DNA from: CAZYHU01 sp964524475
GTDB lineage: Bacteria; Patescibacteriota; Minisyncoccia; Phycocordibacterales; UBA1006
Direction: 5' to 3'
NCBI GenBank assembly: GCA_964524475.1
Contig: CAZGCO010000012.1
Span: 1 to 15,037 of the forward strand
DNA: 15,037 nt
Shown: positions 6,611-12,611 of the stretch, one piece after another
Layout of the letters: each line of letters opens with the position of its first letter
Position numbering within the stretch: position 1 is the stretch's first letter
Position numbers and translations under genes: made by a program
Notes under the pieces: model-generated
Seen by the model: the letters and a program-made list of their open reading frames with translations, nothing else
Told to the model about the DNA's origin: nothing
Database searches by the model: none

Positions 6611-7069
6611 ATGAAAAATTATTCAATAATAGTTTTGTTAATTACGCTATCGTGTAGTTTAAATGCTCAAACCAAAACCAAAGACACCGTGTCTGTTTCA
6701 ATTGGTCTCATGTTGACTCCTAATGGAGCAATAAATTTTAGAGATTCTACGATAAAATTTAAAACAACCAGCGGAATATTTCTGGTGAGCCAAATAGTTT
6801 ATAAAAAAACTGTATTTACTCCGTTCTATAACATGACAGCCAACTCAGTTGGGGGTGCAGTTTACTACTCGTTTGTTAGTAATTTCGGTTCCTATATTGT
6901 AGGAACAAAAAATGTATTTCAAAGTGGGGGATATCTTGGTGCAGGGGTAGGGACACCAGTTGCCAGTGGCCGGGCAACATTTTTCGTAGAGTTTGGCTCT
7001 ACTTGGAATAGTTGGGACCCTGGAATATATGTGGGAGTATTTATCCCATTTGTGAAAAAAGTAAATTAA
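6611..7069 (+). CDS. Exported protein resembling Bacteroidota outer-membrane-type small proteins
   Basis: A 152-residue protein with an N-terminal signal peptide: MKNYSIIVLLITLSCSLNAQ, probable cleavage around residue 19. The rest is rich in Gly, Ser, Thr and aromatic residues in alternating strands (GGYLGAGVGTPVASGRATFFVEFG, WDPGIYVGVFIPF), as in beta-barrel or beta-sandwich proteins. The NAQ end of the signal and the style of the mature part look like Bacteroidota. No specific family is recognised. It stands alone with its own consensus promoter and terminator. If the host lacks an outer membrane, this could be a transferred gene. Confidence 0.65.
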   Translation: MKNYSIIVLLITLSCSLNAQTKTKDTVSVSIGLMLTPNGAINFRDSTIKFKTTSGIFLVSQIVYKKTVFTPFYNMTANSVGGAVYYSFVSNFGSYIVGTKNVFQSGGYLGAGVGTPVASGRATFFVEFGSTWNSWDPGIYVGVFIPFVKKVN

Positions 7070-7090
7070 TGTAATTAACAATCTCTTTTT

Positions 7091-7126
7091 AAAGAAACCT
7101 GAAGTGTCTAATACTTCAGGTTTTTT
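7091..7126 (+). terminator. Intrinsic terminator of the 6611 gene
   Basis: A perfect 11-bp stem, 7095-7105 with 7113-7123, loop of seven bases, core CCTGAAG, followed by T6 at 7121-7126. Confidence 0.88.
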
Positions 7127-7135
7127 AATAACTAT

Positions 7136-7163
7136 TTGCAAATAGATATTTTTCGTATATACT
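7136..7163 (+). promoter_or_regulatory. Possible promoter for a short leader RNA
   Basis: TTGCAA (7136-7141) and TATACT (7158-7163), spacer 16 nt. A transcript would start near 7170 and run through the hairpin at 7188-7227 toward the SLOG gene. Confidence 0.4.
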
Positions 7164-7187
7164 ATTTTTATAATCCAATATGAATAC

Positions 7188-7247
7188 ACCCCTCAGGCTT
7201 GCAATAATGCAGCACACTTCGAGGGGTTTTCTCTTGGCTATTTTTTT
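7188..7247 (+). promoter_or_regulatory. Hairpin and T-tract upstream of the SLOG gene (attenuator or small-RNA end)
   Basis: ACCCCTC at 7188-7194 pairs perfectly with GAGGGGT at 7221-7227. The 26-nt loop can form a smaller GC...TGC/GCA...GC stem. T-runs follow at 7227-7230 and 7241-7247. It could end a short RNA begun near 7170 or attenuate readthrough into the gene at 7282. A 28-codon frame (ATG 7180, TGA 7264-7266) covers it; I do not call that frame because the hairpin explains the sequence better. Confidence 0.35.
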
Positions 7248-7263
7248 GTTTCTAAAAATATTG

Positions 7264-7272
7264 TGATATACT
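7264..7272 (+). promoter_or_regulatory. Extended -10 promoter of the SLOG gene
   Basis: TG-A-TATACT ends 9 nt before the ATG at 7282, the same arrangement as at 2647, 9269, 14077 and 14131. The mRNA would have a leader of about 2-3 nt. Confidence 0.7.
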
Positions 7273-7281
7273 TTATCTAAT

Positions 7282-7845
7282 ATGAAAAATCAATCTATTA
7301 AAATCTGTGTATCAGGTGCACGCGAAACAAGTCATTGTGGTATCGACGCATTGTCTGTTGCAACAAAACTAGGTGCAGCTATTGTTGAACATGGATGTAT
7401 ACTCACAACAGGTGCTGTTCAGGGTTTTCCGTTGTGGACAGCAAAATCTGCCAAAGAATCTGGGGGAATGACTATTGGATTTTCTCCTGCAGCTACTGAA
7501 ACTGAACATATGCATATGTACCGATTACCTACAGATTATCAAGACCTGATTGTGTATACAGGATTCGGTATTTCTGGATGTGATCTTCTTCTTACTCGTT
7601 CATCGGATGCTATTGTATTTGGCTGTGGACGTGTGGGAACGGTACATGAATTTGCGGGTGCATTTCAAGAAGGTAAGGTATTGGGAATATTAGAAGGCGA
7701 TTGGGGTACTACAGATTTATTGCGTGAAATTATTGCGCTGGATATCAGTCGCGAACATGATTTGATTATATTTGATAGTGATCCGCATCGATTAATAGAT
7801 AGAATAGTCAAAAAAGTAAACGAACAAAGAGAAAAACAAAAATAA
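7282..7845 (+). CDS. SLOG/LOG-like Rossmann-fold nucleotide-binding protein
   Basis: A 187-residue cytoplasmic protein of the SLOG superfamily (LOG, DprA-like and TIGR00725-type proteins). It starts with a beta strand and glycine turn (IKICVSGAR), has LTTGAVQGFP near 41-50 in place of the usual TGGG.G motif, and carries the characteristic GRVGTVHE (116-123), matching GGxGTxxE. True LOG enzymes release cytokinin bases from nucleotides and use PGGxGTxxE plus a nearby Arg; the PGG is replaced here (GCGRVGT), so lonely-guy activity cannot be assumed. It more likely binds a nucleotide or nucleotide derivative. It is monocistronic, with a leaderless-type promoter and a strong terminator. Confidence 0.78.
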   Translation: MKNQSIKICVSGARETSHCGIDALSVATKLGAAIVEHGCILTTGAVQGFPLWTAKSAKESGGMTIGFSPAATETEHMHMYRLPTDYQDLIVYTGFGISGCDLLLTRSSDAIVFGCGRVGTVHEFAGAFQEGKVLGILEGDWGTTDLLREIIALDISREHDLIIFDSDPHRLIDRIVKKVNEQREKQK

Positions 7846-7868
7846 CCCAGGGGGTTATTTTTGTTTTT
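7832..7868 (+). terminator. Intrinsic terminator of the SLOG gene
   Basis: A perfect 17-bp stem, 7832-7848 with 7852-7868, loop AGG. The TAA stop at 7843-7845 lies inside the stem. Confidence 0.88.
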
Positions 7869-7871
7869 GAT

Positions 7872-8026
7872 TTTTCTTGACGTTTTTGGTCACAAATATT
7901 TTTCTGACGAAAAATTTCGCGACCCCACCTCGCGGTTTTTGCCTTTCGCTTTGCTCAAACAAAAACATCGCTCCGGTTCACAAAAACTAAAAATTTAAAG
8001 CAGTTTAAATTTTCTTAACGTTTTTG
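7872..8026. repeat. Intergenic repeat-rich element with flanking 17-base direct repeats
   Basis: TTTTCTTGACGTTTTTG at 7872-7888 and TTTTCTTAACGTTTTTG at 8010-8026 differ at one base and bound the element. Inside there are five GTTTTTG/CAAAAAC heptamers: 7882-7888, 7935-7941 and 8020-8026 direct, 7960-7966 and 7981-7987 inverted. The middle (about 7918-7977) is clearly richer in G+C than its surroundings. The right repeat abuts the 3' end of tRNA-Arg. No coding frame was found. It may be an intergenic repeat family, a small mobile relic or the 3' part of the tRNA transcript. Confidence 0.5.
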
Positions 8027-8028
8027 TG
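7979..8028 (-). terminator. Possible terminator of tRNA-Arg
   Basis: CACAAAAAC (7979-7987) pairs with GTTTTTGTG (8020-8028), and inside it AAATTTAAA (7991-7999) pairs with TTTAAATTT (8004-8012), loop GCAG. In minus direction the inner AT-only stem is followed by TTTTTAGTTTTT. The outer stem uses the last acceptor base of the tRNA, so only the inner hairpin is compatible with a folded tRNA. Confidence 0.4.
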
Positions 8029-8098
8029 CTCTCATTAGGAATCGAACCTAAATTACCAGTACCGCAAACTGGTGTTCTATCCATTGAACTATGAAAGC
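8027..8098 (-). tRNA. tRNA-Arg (anticodon GCG)
   Basis: The minus strand folds into a full cloverleaf: acceptor GCTTTCA/TGAGAGC, D stem GTTC/GAAC with GG in the loop, anticodon stem CCAGT/ACTGG with loop TTGCGGT (anticodon GCG at 8063-8065), four-base variable region, T arm TTAGG-TTCGATT-CCTAA, discriminator A at 8027. A20 and A73 agree with arginine identity. CCA is not encoded. G34 should read CGU and CGC directly; most bacteria read these with ACG edited to inosine. A promoter lies just upstream. Confidence 0.93.
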
Positions 8099-8108
8099 AA
8101 TACAAAAC

Positions 8109-8136
8109 ATAGTAGCATATTTTATAGAAAAATCAA
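8109..8136 (-). promoter_or_regulatory. Promoter of tRNA-Arg
   Basis: On the minus strand TTGATT (8136-8131), 16-nt spacer and extended -10 TG-C-TACTAT (8117-8109). Transcription would start within a few bases of the mature tRNA 5' end at 8098. Confidence 0.6.
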
Positions 8137-8144
8137 ATCTCTAT

Positions 8145-8178
8145 AAAACAAAACCTGAATTACAAAAAGTAATTCAGG
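8145..8178 (-). terminator. Intrinsic terminator of the 8200-8709 gene
   Basis: A perfect 10-bp stem, 8154-8163 with 8169-8178, loop AAAAA. In minus direction CAGG is followed by TTTTGTTTTAT. It insulates this gene from the tRNA-Arg promoter. Confidence 0.8.
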
Positions 8179-8199
8179 CCTTTATTTTTTATAAAATTT

Positions 8200-8709
8200 T
8201 TAAACTTTCAGTTTTATGTATAGCTTTGTTTTTTCTGAAAATTCTTCTTTTGTAGGATTGTTTCGGATGGATATCCGAATTCCTGTTTCTTTTTCTTCCA
8301 TCAGGGCATTAAACTCCGTTATTATTTGCTTAACTTGAAACAAATTTTTGCAGTCGAATTCTTTCATAAACGATGAGCATTTTATGTAGTGCAATTCACT
8401 AGATTTATTCTTTAACGTATCAAGTGTTGAAACTATCTCATGTGATAGTGTATTCACTAATGAACGTGAACGTACTCGTTTATTGTCTAGAGTAGGATAG
8501 AGTACTATATTTAAAATATTTTTTACACTCTCTGATTGCACTACTGATTCTTGTAAAAAACTTTTTATCATTGATTTCAAGCCTTTTTTATGCTCTTTTA
8601 TTTTTTTCTCTAAATACAGAATATCCTCGTTTTTTGCAAGAATGCAATTCATGAGATGTTTTGCATTTGACTCTTCGTTAAACAAAGAGAATATATGATA
8701 TTTTGACAT
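8200..8709 (-). CDS. Hypothetical soluble helical protein
   Basis: I do not recognise this 169-residue protein. It has no signal peptide or membrane helix. Predicted alpha-helical content is high, with a charged helix at about 25-60 (YLEKKIKEHKKGLKSMIKSF) and several more in the middle, then a basic C-terminal stretch ending in alternating strands (GIRISIRNNP, LYIKLKV). There are two cysteines in the middle (CSSFMKEFDC). It has its own -35/-10 promoter with a leader of about 20 nt and its own terminator, unlike the leaderless neighbours. It may be an accessory gene, but no partner or function can be named. Confidence 0.6.
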   Translation of the reverse strand: MSKYHIFSLFNEESNAKHLMNCILAKNEDILYLEKKIKEHKKGLKSMIKSFLQESVVQSESVKNILNIVLYPTLDNKRVRSRSLVNTLSHEIVSTLDTLKNKSSELHYIKCSSFMKEFDCKNLFQVKQIITEFNALMEEKETGIRISIRNNPTKEEFSEKTKLYIKLKV

Positions 8710-8735
8710 GATATATGAGTTTTTAATTTAAGCAC

Positions 8736-8764
8736 ATTAAATACCATGTACGACAAAAAGTCAA
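8736..8764 (-). promoter_or_regulatory. -35/-10 promoter of the 8709 gene
   Basis: On the minus strand TTGACT (8764-8759), 17-nt spacer and TTTAAT (8741-8736). There is no extended -10. The transcript would start near 8730, about 20 nt before the ATG at 8709, with no Shine-Dalgarno match in that leader. Confidence 0.5.
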
Positions 8765-8774
8765 TATTGGTATA

Positions 8775-9251
8775 TTATAAATCAAAACGTTCTGCAATCA
8801 GATCAATACGTGATTCGTACATTTCTGTTTCAGGTATACGTGATATCAGGAATTCGTGCAGTGTTATATAATCCATATCCATAGGTAACGGCAGGGTTAT
8901 TTTTGGCATGAGGGTTCGTGATACATTGATAATCAGTCGTGGACGAGATTTATGATCAGTATACATCCAAAATCCCTTGATCATTTCATAGTGAAAAATA
9001 TTTTTGTTGATGCTTATACCATGATTACTAATTTCTATGTTCATGATATCAGGTTCTTTGCGACCATAGGCAACAATCAATACACCACCCATAACAACCA
9101 AAAATGCAAAGAGAAAGTTTTTTGCAATGATAGCTAATACTGCACCAGTAATAACGGCGATACCAAGTGCCCAAAACCAGTCCACGCTGCGAACAGGTTT
9201 TTCATATGCTGGTATAGACCAGGCGAATTGTGTGGTAGTCGTGTGTAGCAT
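8775..9251 (-). CDS. Membrane-anchored protein with PH-like or DUF-type cytoplasmic domain
   Basis: A 158-residue protein with a short N-terminus (FAWSIPAYEKPVRSVDWFW), a two-helix membrane hairpin (about 25-43 and 46-62) and a C-terminal domain from about 66 built of alternating beta strands and one final helix (MNIEISNHGISINKNIFHYEMI, then RLIINV, LHEFLISRIP). This layout is common to small membrane proteins with a bacterial PH-like domain, sometimes seen in Patescibacteria, but the assignment is by shape only. Function is unknown. The start is supported by TGATATACT 9 nt upstream. No clear terminator follows before 8710. Confidence 0.65.
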   Translation of the reverse strand: MLHTTTTQFAWSIPAYEKPVRSVDWFWALGIAVITGAVLAIIAKNFLFAFLVVMGGVLIVAYGRKEPDIMNIEISNHGISINKNIFHYEMIKGFWMYTDHKSRPRLIINVSRTLMPKITLPLPMDMDYITLHEFLISRIPETEMYESRIDLIAERFDL

Positions 9252-9260
9252 GTTAGTATC

Positions 9261-9269
9261 AGTATATCA
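9261..9269 (-). promoter_or_regulatory. Extended -10 promoter of the 9251 gene
   Basis: On the minus strand TG-A-TATACT ends 9 nt before the ATG at 9251. Leaderless or 2-3 nt leader expected. Confidence 0.7.
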
Positions 9270-9345
9270 CACTACTTGAATTTTTTACAAGAATATGATA
9301 TTGTCTGGGTACCCGAAAAGATAATAATTCAAGGGAATATACATT

Positions 9346-9430
9346 GGAAGTGTGGCCGAGTGGTTGAAGGCACTTGTCTTGAAAACAAGCATACGGAAAC
9401 GTATCGTGAGTTCGAATCTCACCACTTCCG
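9346..9430 (+). tRNA. tRNA-Ser (anticodon UGA)
   Basis: An 85-base class II tRNA: acceptor GGAAGTG/CACTTCC, D stem GCC/GGC, anticodon stem CTTGT/ACAAG with loop CTTGAAA (anticodon TGA at 9380-9382), long variable arm ATACG-GAAA-CGTAT, T arm GTGAG-TTCGAAT-CTCAC and discriminator G. The long variable arm and G73 are serine features. It reads UCA and other UCN codons. CCA is not encoded. A GATAAT box at 9320-9325 is a weak promoter candidate. Confidence 0.96.
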
Positions 9431-9486
9431 CAAAAGAGAAATTATTATCGGATTCAGTACACTTAATTCAAAGATAATATATATTA

Positions 9487-9495
9487 TGATAGAAT
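9487..9495 (+). promoter_or_regulatory. Extended -10 promoter of the 9509 gene
   Basis: TG-A-TAGAAT ends 13 nt before the ATG at 9509, giving a leader of about 7 nt. There is no convincing terminator between the tRNA-Ser and this box, so tRNA readthrough is also possible. Confidence 0.45.
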
Positions 9496-9508
9496 AGATT
9501 TTTATTAT

Positions 9509-9853
9509 ATGAATCAATTTTTTACAGCACTAGCTCTATTTTTTGGAGAAGTATTTATTATAGGAGCAGAAATGTGGGCAGCAAAGCATTTCAATCGCAT
9601 AGATCCTTGGGTAACTATTTTACCAGCTTTCCTTATTTCGCTTATAGGGTTAATTTTACTGGTTTATGGATATACGTTTGGATATCAAGCATTCAAAAAT
9701 ATTTGGATTGTAACAGCAATATCGGTAAGTGGAATCTTAATAGTTGAACCACTAGTTGCATGGTTGCTTTTTAAAGAAATACCTACCTTAGGGGCACTTA
9801 TCGCACTTATTCTTGGAATTATAGGTGTAATCACTTCTATTAGTATTAAGTAA
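9509..9853 (+). CDS. Four-helix DMT/SMR-like small membrane protein
   Basis: A 114-residue, very hydrophobic protein with four helices (about 3-24, 34-55, 64-85 and 91-112). The last half, VEPLVAWLLFKEIPTLGALIALILGIIGVI, fits the drug/metabolite transporter superfamily pattern in which EP...(F/K)E.PT...G..LI..G closes a repeat. Glu14 lies in helix 1 (FFGEVFIIGAEM), the position of the essential glutamate in small multidrug resistance proteins. It would work as a dimer if it is an SMR-type exporter. The substrate cannot be inferred. The assignment to the superfamily is moderate and to SMR is weak. Confidence 0.65.
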   Translation: MNQFFTALALFFGEVFIIGAEMWAAKHFNRIDPWVTILPAFLISLIGLILLVYGYTFGYQAFKNIWIVTAISVSGILIVEPLVAWLLFKEIPTLGALIALILGIIGVITSISIK

Positions 9854-9907
9854 TAATTTTTCAGAATAAACCTGGCTCACTTGCCTCGGCAGATCAGTAA
9901 AAATTAT
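9853..9907 (+). other. Possible 3' structure after the 9509 gene
   Basis: ATAATTTTT at 9853-9861 pairs with AAAAATTAT at 9899-9907, enclosing a small TGCC-TC-GGCA hairpin at 9882-9891. There is no T-run after it, so it is not a normal terminator. The right arm runs into the extended -10 box at 9907-9915. Confidence 0.25.
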
Positions 9908-9915
9908 GCTAATAT
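9907..9915 (+). promoter_or_regulatory. Extended -10 promoter of a short RNA unit
   Basis: TG-C-TAATAT, with the expected start near 9922. No -35 box is seen at the normal spacing. Because the next strong stop signal is the terminator at 10001-10022, it would produce an RNA of about 100 nt with no credible reading frame. Confidence 0.45.
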
Positions 9916-9916
9916 A

Positions 9917-10023
9917 TCACTTACAGTGATTGAGATTGGTAGTACTTAACTCACACACGGCCCCGCCAGATAAAAAAATCGGACGTGACTCATGTGTCTT
10001 AAAAGCCCTATTTAGGGCTTTTA
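9917..10023 (+). ncRNA. Candidate small RNA upstream of the restriction-modification genes
   Basis: A non-coding unit bounded by the extended -10 at 9907-9915 and the terminator at 10001-10022. Small stems can be drawn: TCACT/AGTGA (9917-9921 with 9925-9929), TGAG/CTCA from 9931 and a CCG/CGG stem from about 9963 to 9982. The section about 9955-9998 is richer in G+C than the flanks. I recognise no known RNA family. It could also be a leader remnant of the methylase gene. Confidence 0.4.
10001..10022 (+). terminator. Intrinsic terminator before the methylase gene
   Basis: A perfect 9-bp stem AAAAGCCCT/AGGGCTTTT, loop ATTT, with T4 at 10019-10022. It ends the unit starting near 9922 and not the 9509 gene directly, since it lies about 150 nt after that stop. 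Confidence 0.75.
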
Positions 10024-10070
10024 TAGATTAACCTGTTGGTAACTTATTTTCTAAATTCCGAATTTTAAGC

Positions 10071-10076
10071 TAATAT
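10071..10076 (+). promoter_or_regulatory. -10 box of the methylase gene
   Basis: TAATAT ends 6 nt before the ATG at 10083, the leaderless spacing, but without the TG extension. No good -35 is present at 15-18 nt. Confidence 0.45.
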
Positions 10077-10082
10077 AGAGAT

Positions 10083-11912
10083 ATGAATTACTCCTCATTA
10101 ATAAACAAGGTGCTAAAGGAGTTCAAAGATAACAATCCTTTAGAAATCGAAACTGCAATTATTTGTGGGGTTTTGAGTCTAAATAAGATTAAAAAAGTTA
10201 ACAACCTTTTAATCAAAACCTATTTAGATAACAAAACAGAATATGTAGAGAATATAATCAAGTGGTTCAAAAAAAATAATATTAAATTAGACATAAAACT
10301 ATTGGAGAAATTTTATGAACTGAATATTAATGAAACTGAAAGGAAGGTTAATGGATCCTATTATACCCCTGACCATATCGTAAGTTATATTGTTGAGGAA
10401 ACCTTGAAAGATAAATTAGGTACTGTGTGTGATCCTGCCTGTGGTAGCGGCGCGTTTCTTACTGAGACTGCTAGATATTTAAATATTAAATCCAAAGTAA
10501 GTTTTAAAAAAATATATTCGGATTATATCTATGGAATTGATATCCTTGATTCAAGTATCAATCATACTAAAATAATTCTCTCTTTATTAGCCATACTTAA
10601 TGGAGAAGATATCAAAGAATTCAAATTTAACTTATATGTTGCAAATAGCCTTTCGTTTAATTGGAAATTAATTATAAATAAATTCAGTGGTTTCGATTTT
10701 ATAGTAGGGAACCCACCATACGTTCGGGCTAAAAATCTTGATGAAGCAGGAAAAAGGTCAGTAAAGAATTGGAAGACCGCTAATTTTGGAAACCCTGATC
10801 TTTATATTCCTTTTTTTGAGCTAGGTGTAGAATGGATTAATAGTTCAGGAAGAATTGGATATATTACACCAAGTACATATTTAACCTCACTTAATGCAAG
10901 TGAGCTAAGAAATTTTCTTTCAACAAATAAATATATCGAAAAGGTTATTGATTTCAATGGATGGCAAATATTCCCAGGTGCTACAACTTATACATGTATA
11001 ACCATACTTTCCAAAAAACTAACTAATGAGATTCTATTTACTTTAGTAGATAAAATTGAAAAAATTAATCAACTAAACGCCCTTGAATTTACTAAGATAT
11101 CCTTGGAACCATTTGGAGCATCGGAATGGCGATTATTAAGTAAGAAAGATGCAGAAAATATTTTTAAGATTGAGAACCTGGGTTCACCTTTATATAAATA
11201 TGTTAATAGATTTGTAACTGGCATAGCAACTTTAAATAATGATTTATTTTTAGTCGAAGAAAATAATAAAAAGTTACTCGAAAAGTGGCATGATGGAAAA
11301 ATGTTCTATATTGAGAGAGATTTTACAAAAAAAATAATTAAGCCCAATAAAATAAAGAATATTAGTGCGCTAACTAGAAACAAGGAGCGAATAATTTACC
11401 CCTATCAATTAGAAAACGATAAGGCCAGGGTTGTGAGTGAAAAGTATATAAAAACTAAATTTCCTTTAGCCTATAAATACCTTCTTCATATTAAAGATGA
11501 CTTAACTCTACGAGATAAAGGAAAAAAAGATTACTCCGAATGGTATGCATATGGAAGATCTCAGGGGGTATCTGATTTTGGTAAAAAAATCATTCTTCCT
11601 ATGATGGATAATAAACCTTCTTTTATAATTGTTAACGACGTAGATACATTAATATATTGCGGTTATGCTATTTTCCCTAAAAATGACGATGATTACAAAA
11701 TTCTAGAGAAAATATTGAATTCAAAAGTAATGTGGTATTACATTAAGAAAACGAGTAAAAATTATTCTGGTGGATTTAAATCTTTTGCTAAAAATTATGT
11801 TAAAAATTTTTCGATCCCTAACCTTAGTCATTCAGAAAAACAAAAATTAATCTCTCTTAAGGACAGTTTTGAGGTTGATAAATTTCTCTGGGAAAAATAT
11901 TCCCTAAACTAA
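10083..11912 (+). CDS. Type II N6-adenine DNA methyltransferase (Eco57I/TaqI-like)
   Basis: A 609-residue methylase that transfers a methyl group from S-adenosylmethionine to adenine in a specific DNA site. Visible motifs are NGSYYTP (90-96), motif I DPACGSGAF (117-125), GIDI (151-154) and the catalytic NPPY (210-213, in DFIVGNPPYVRAKN). The C-terminal half contains a TaqI-like target-recognition region with YGRSQGVSDFGKKIILP and a final GGFKSFAKNYVKNFSIP. The N-terminal 85 residues contain no nuclease motif, so it is not a fused type IIG enzyme. The gene is very AT-rich. It faces the restriction-type gene at 11943-12590 across a shared terminator, which supports a type II restriction-modification pair. 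The recognition site is unknown. Confidence 0.92.
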   Translation: MNYSSLINKVLKEFKDNNPLEIETAIICGVLSLNKIKKVNNLLIKTYLDNKTEYVENIIKWFKKNNIKLDIKLLEKFYELNINETERKVNGSYYTPDHIVSYIVEETLKDKLGTVCDPACGSGAFLTETARYLNIKSKVSFKKIYSDYIYGIDILDSSINHTKIILSLLAILNGEDIKEFKFNLYVANSLSFNWKLIINKFSGFDFIVGNPPYVRAKNLDEAGKRSVKNWKTANFGNPDLYIPFFELGVEWINSSGRIGYITPSTYLTSLNASELRNFLSTNKYIEKVIDFNGWQIFPGATTYTCITILSKKLTNEILFTLVDKIEKINQLNALEFTKISLEPFGASEWRLLSKKDAENIFKIENLGSPLYKYVNRFVTGIATLNNDLFLVEENNKKLLEKWHDGKMFYIERDFTKKIIKPNKIKNISALTRNKERIIYPYQLENDKARVVSEKYIKTKFPLAYKYLLHIKDDLTLRDKGKKDYSEWYAYGRSQGVSDFGKKIILPMMDNKPSFIIVNDVDTLIYCGYAIFPKNDDDYKILEKILNSKVMWYYIKKTSKNYSGGFKSFAKNYVKNFSIPNLSHSEKQKLISLKDSFEVDKFLWEKYSLN

Positions 11913-11940
11913 AAAGACCCTCTAGGTCTTTTTAGTTTAG
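11904..11940. terminator. Bidirectional terminator between methylase and endonuclease genes
   Basis: A perfect 16-bp stem, 11904-11919 with 11925-11940, loop CTCTA, with A5/T5 tracts in the arms. The methylase stop TAA (11910-11912) is inside the stem, and the endonuclease stop is at 11943-11945. Confidence 0.9.
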
Positions 11941-11942
11941 GT

Positions 11943-12590
11943 TTAAAGTAATGGAAAGTTTCTTTCGTCAAATTTCTCAACTAATTTATCAAAGAAGTCA
12001 GTTAATCTAAGATTTTCATTAGCTGGAAAATTTTGATCTAGTATGGGCGGATTAGATTCAAAATCAACTTTTAAATATGCAATTTCTTCATAATGCCCAG
12101 TTTGATCAGAACTTTTTTCCCTACCTGAAATAAGTTTAAACATCTTTTCGGCTCTATTAAAATCGAAAGTTTCTTTTTCTTTGCCGGCGACTATACTTTT
12201 TGAAGGATGCAGATAGATAAGGCCAACGACACATAAAGGATATCTTTCATGTATTGCCGACACATCTCCAACCTCCATCTCATAGTAGTTTAAGAAATTT
12301 TTACTTAATGAGCTCATCTGACTCCGCACGCAAACAATAAGCAGGGGTCCAGAGGTAGGGTGTACAAGAGCAACATCCATGTCTTTAAATTTATGACTTG
12401 TGAGTACTTTAATTTCTCCATTCAAAGAAAGACCGGGTTTTTCAATTCCACGTACCCTTAATTCTTGAATACAGTAATTATGGAGTAATTTGATGAAATT
12501 TTGACTTCTGATAGCAGCTACTGAACCAGCTTGGAAGACGGCCTTCATTTCGGTTAGTGTTGTTTCGAGGGTGTTTAAATTTATTGGCAT
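11943..12590 (-). CDS. Probable type II restriction endonuclease (PD-(D/E)XK-like)
   Basis: A 215-residue soluble protein convergent with the adenine methylase, as expected for its partner nuclease. The core KFKDMDVALVHPTSGPLLIV followed by CVRSQMSSLSKNF (67-99) has the shape of a PD-(D/E)XK site: D72 ends one strand, and the next strand carries C87-x-R89-S-Q where E-x-K is usual. The active site is therefore a variant, with E58 or E43 possible as substitute acids. Downstream, YYEMEVGDVSAIHERYP forms a helix that often follows in this type. No exact family is named. Its promoter and AAGG-type ribosome binding site differ from the leaderless style of the neighbours. Confidence 0.65.
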   Translation of the reverse strand: MPINLNTLETTLTEMKAVFQAGSVAAIRSQNFIKLLHNYCIQELRVRGIEKPGLSLNGEIKVLTSHKFKDMDVALVHPTSGPLLIVCVRSQMSSLSKNFLNYYEMEVGDVSAIHERYPLCVVGLIYLHPSKSIVAGKEKETFDFNRAEKMFKLISGREKSSDQTGHYEEIAYLKVDFESNPPILDQNFPANENLRLTDFFDKLVEKFDERNFPLL

Positions 12591-12611
12591 ACAGGTACCT
12601 TAGCATAAATA

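Noticed and set aside
7180..7266. 28-codon frame as a small membrane peptide gene
   Set aside because: The hairpin and T-tracts explain the sequence, the ATG is 16 nt from the nearest -10 box, and it would be the only gene ending in TGA.
7872..8026. att sites of an integrated element at tRNA-Arg
   Set aside because: The direct repeats do not contain tRNA sequence, and the 121 bp between them hold no integrase or other gene.
9276..9497. 73-codon frame across tRNA-Ser
   Set aside because: It is the tRNA gene read as protein.
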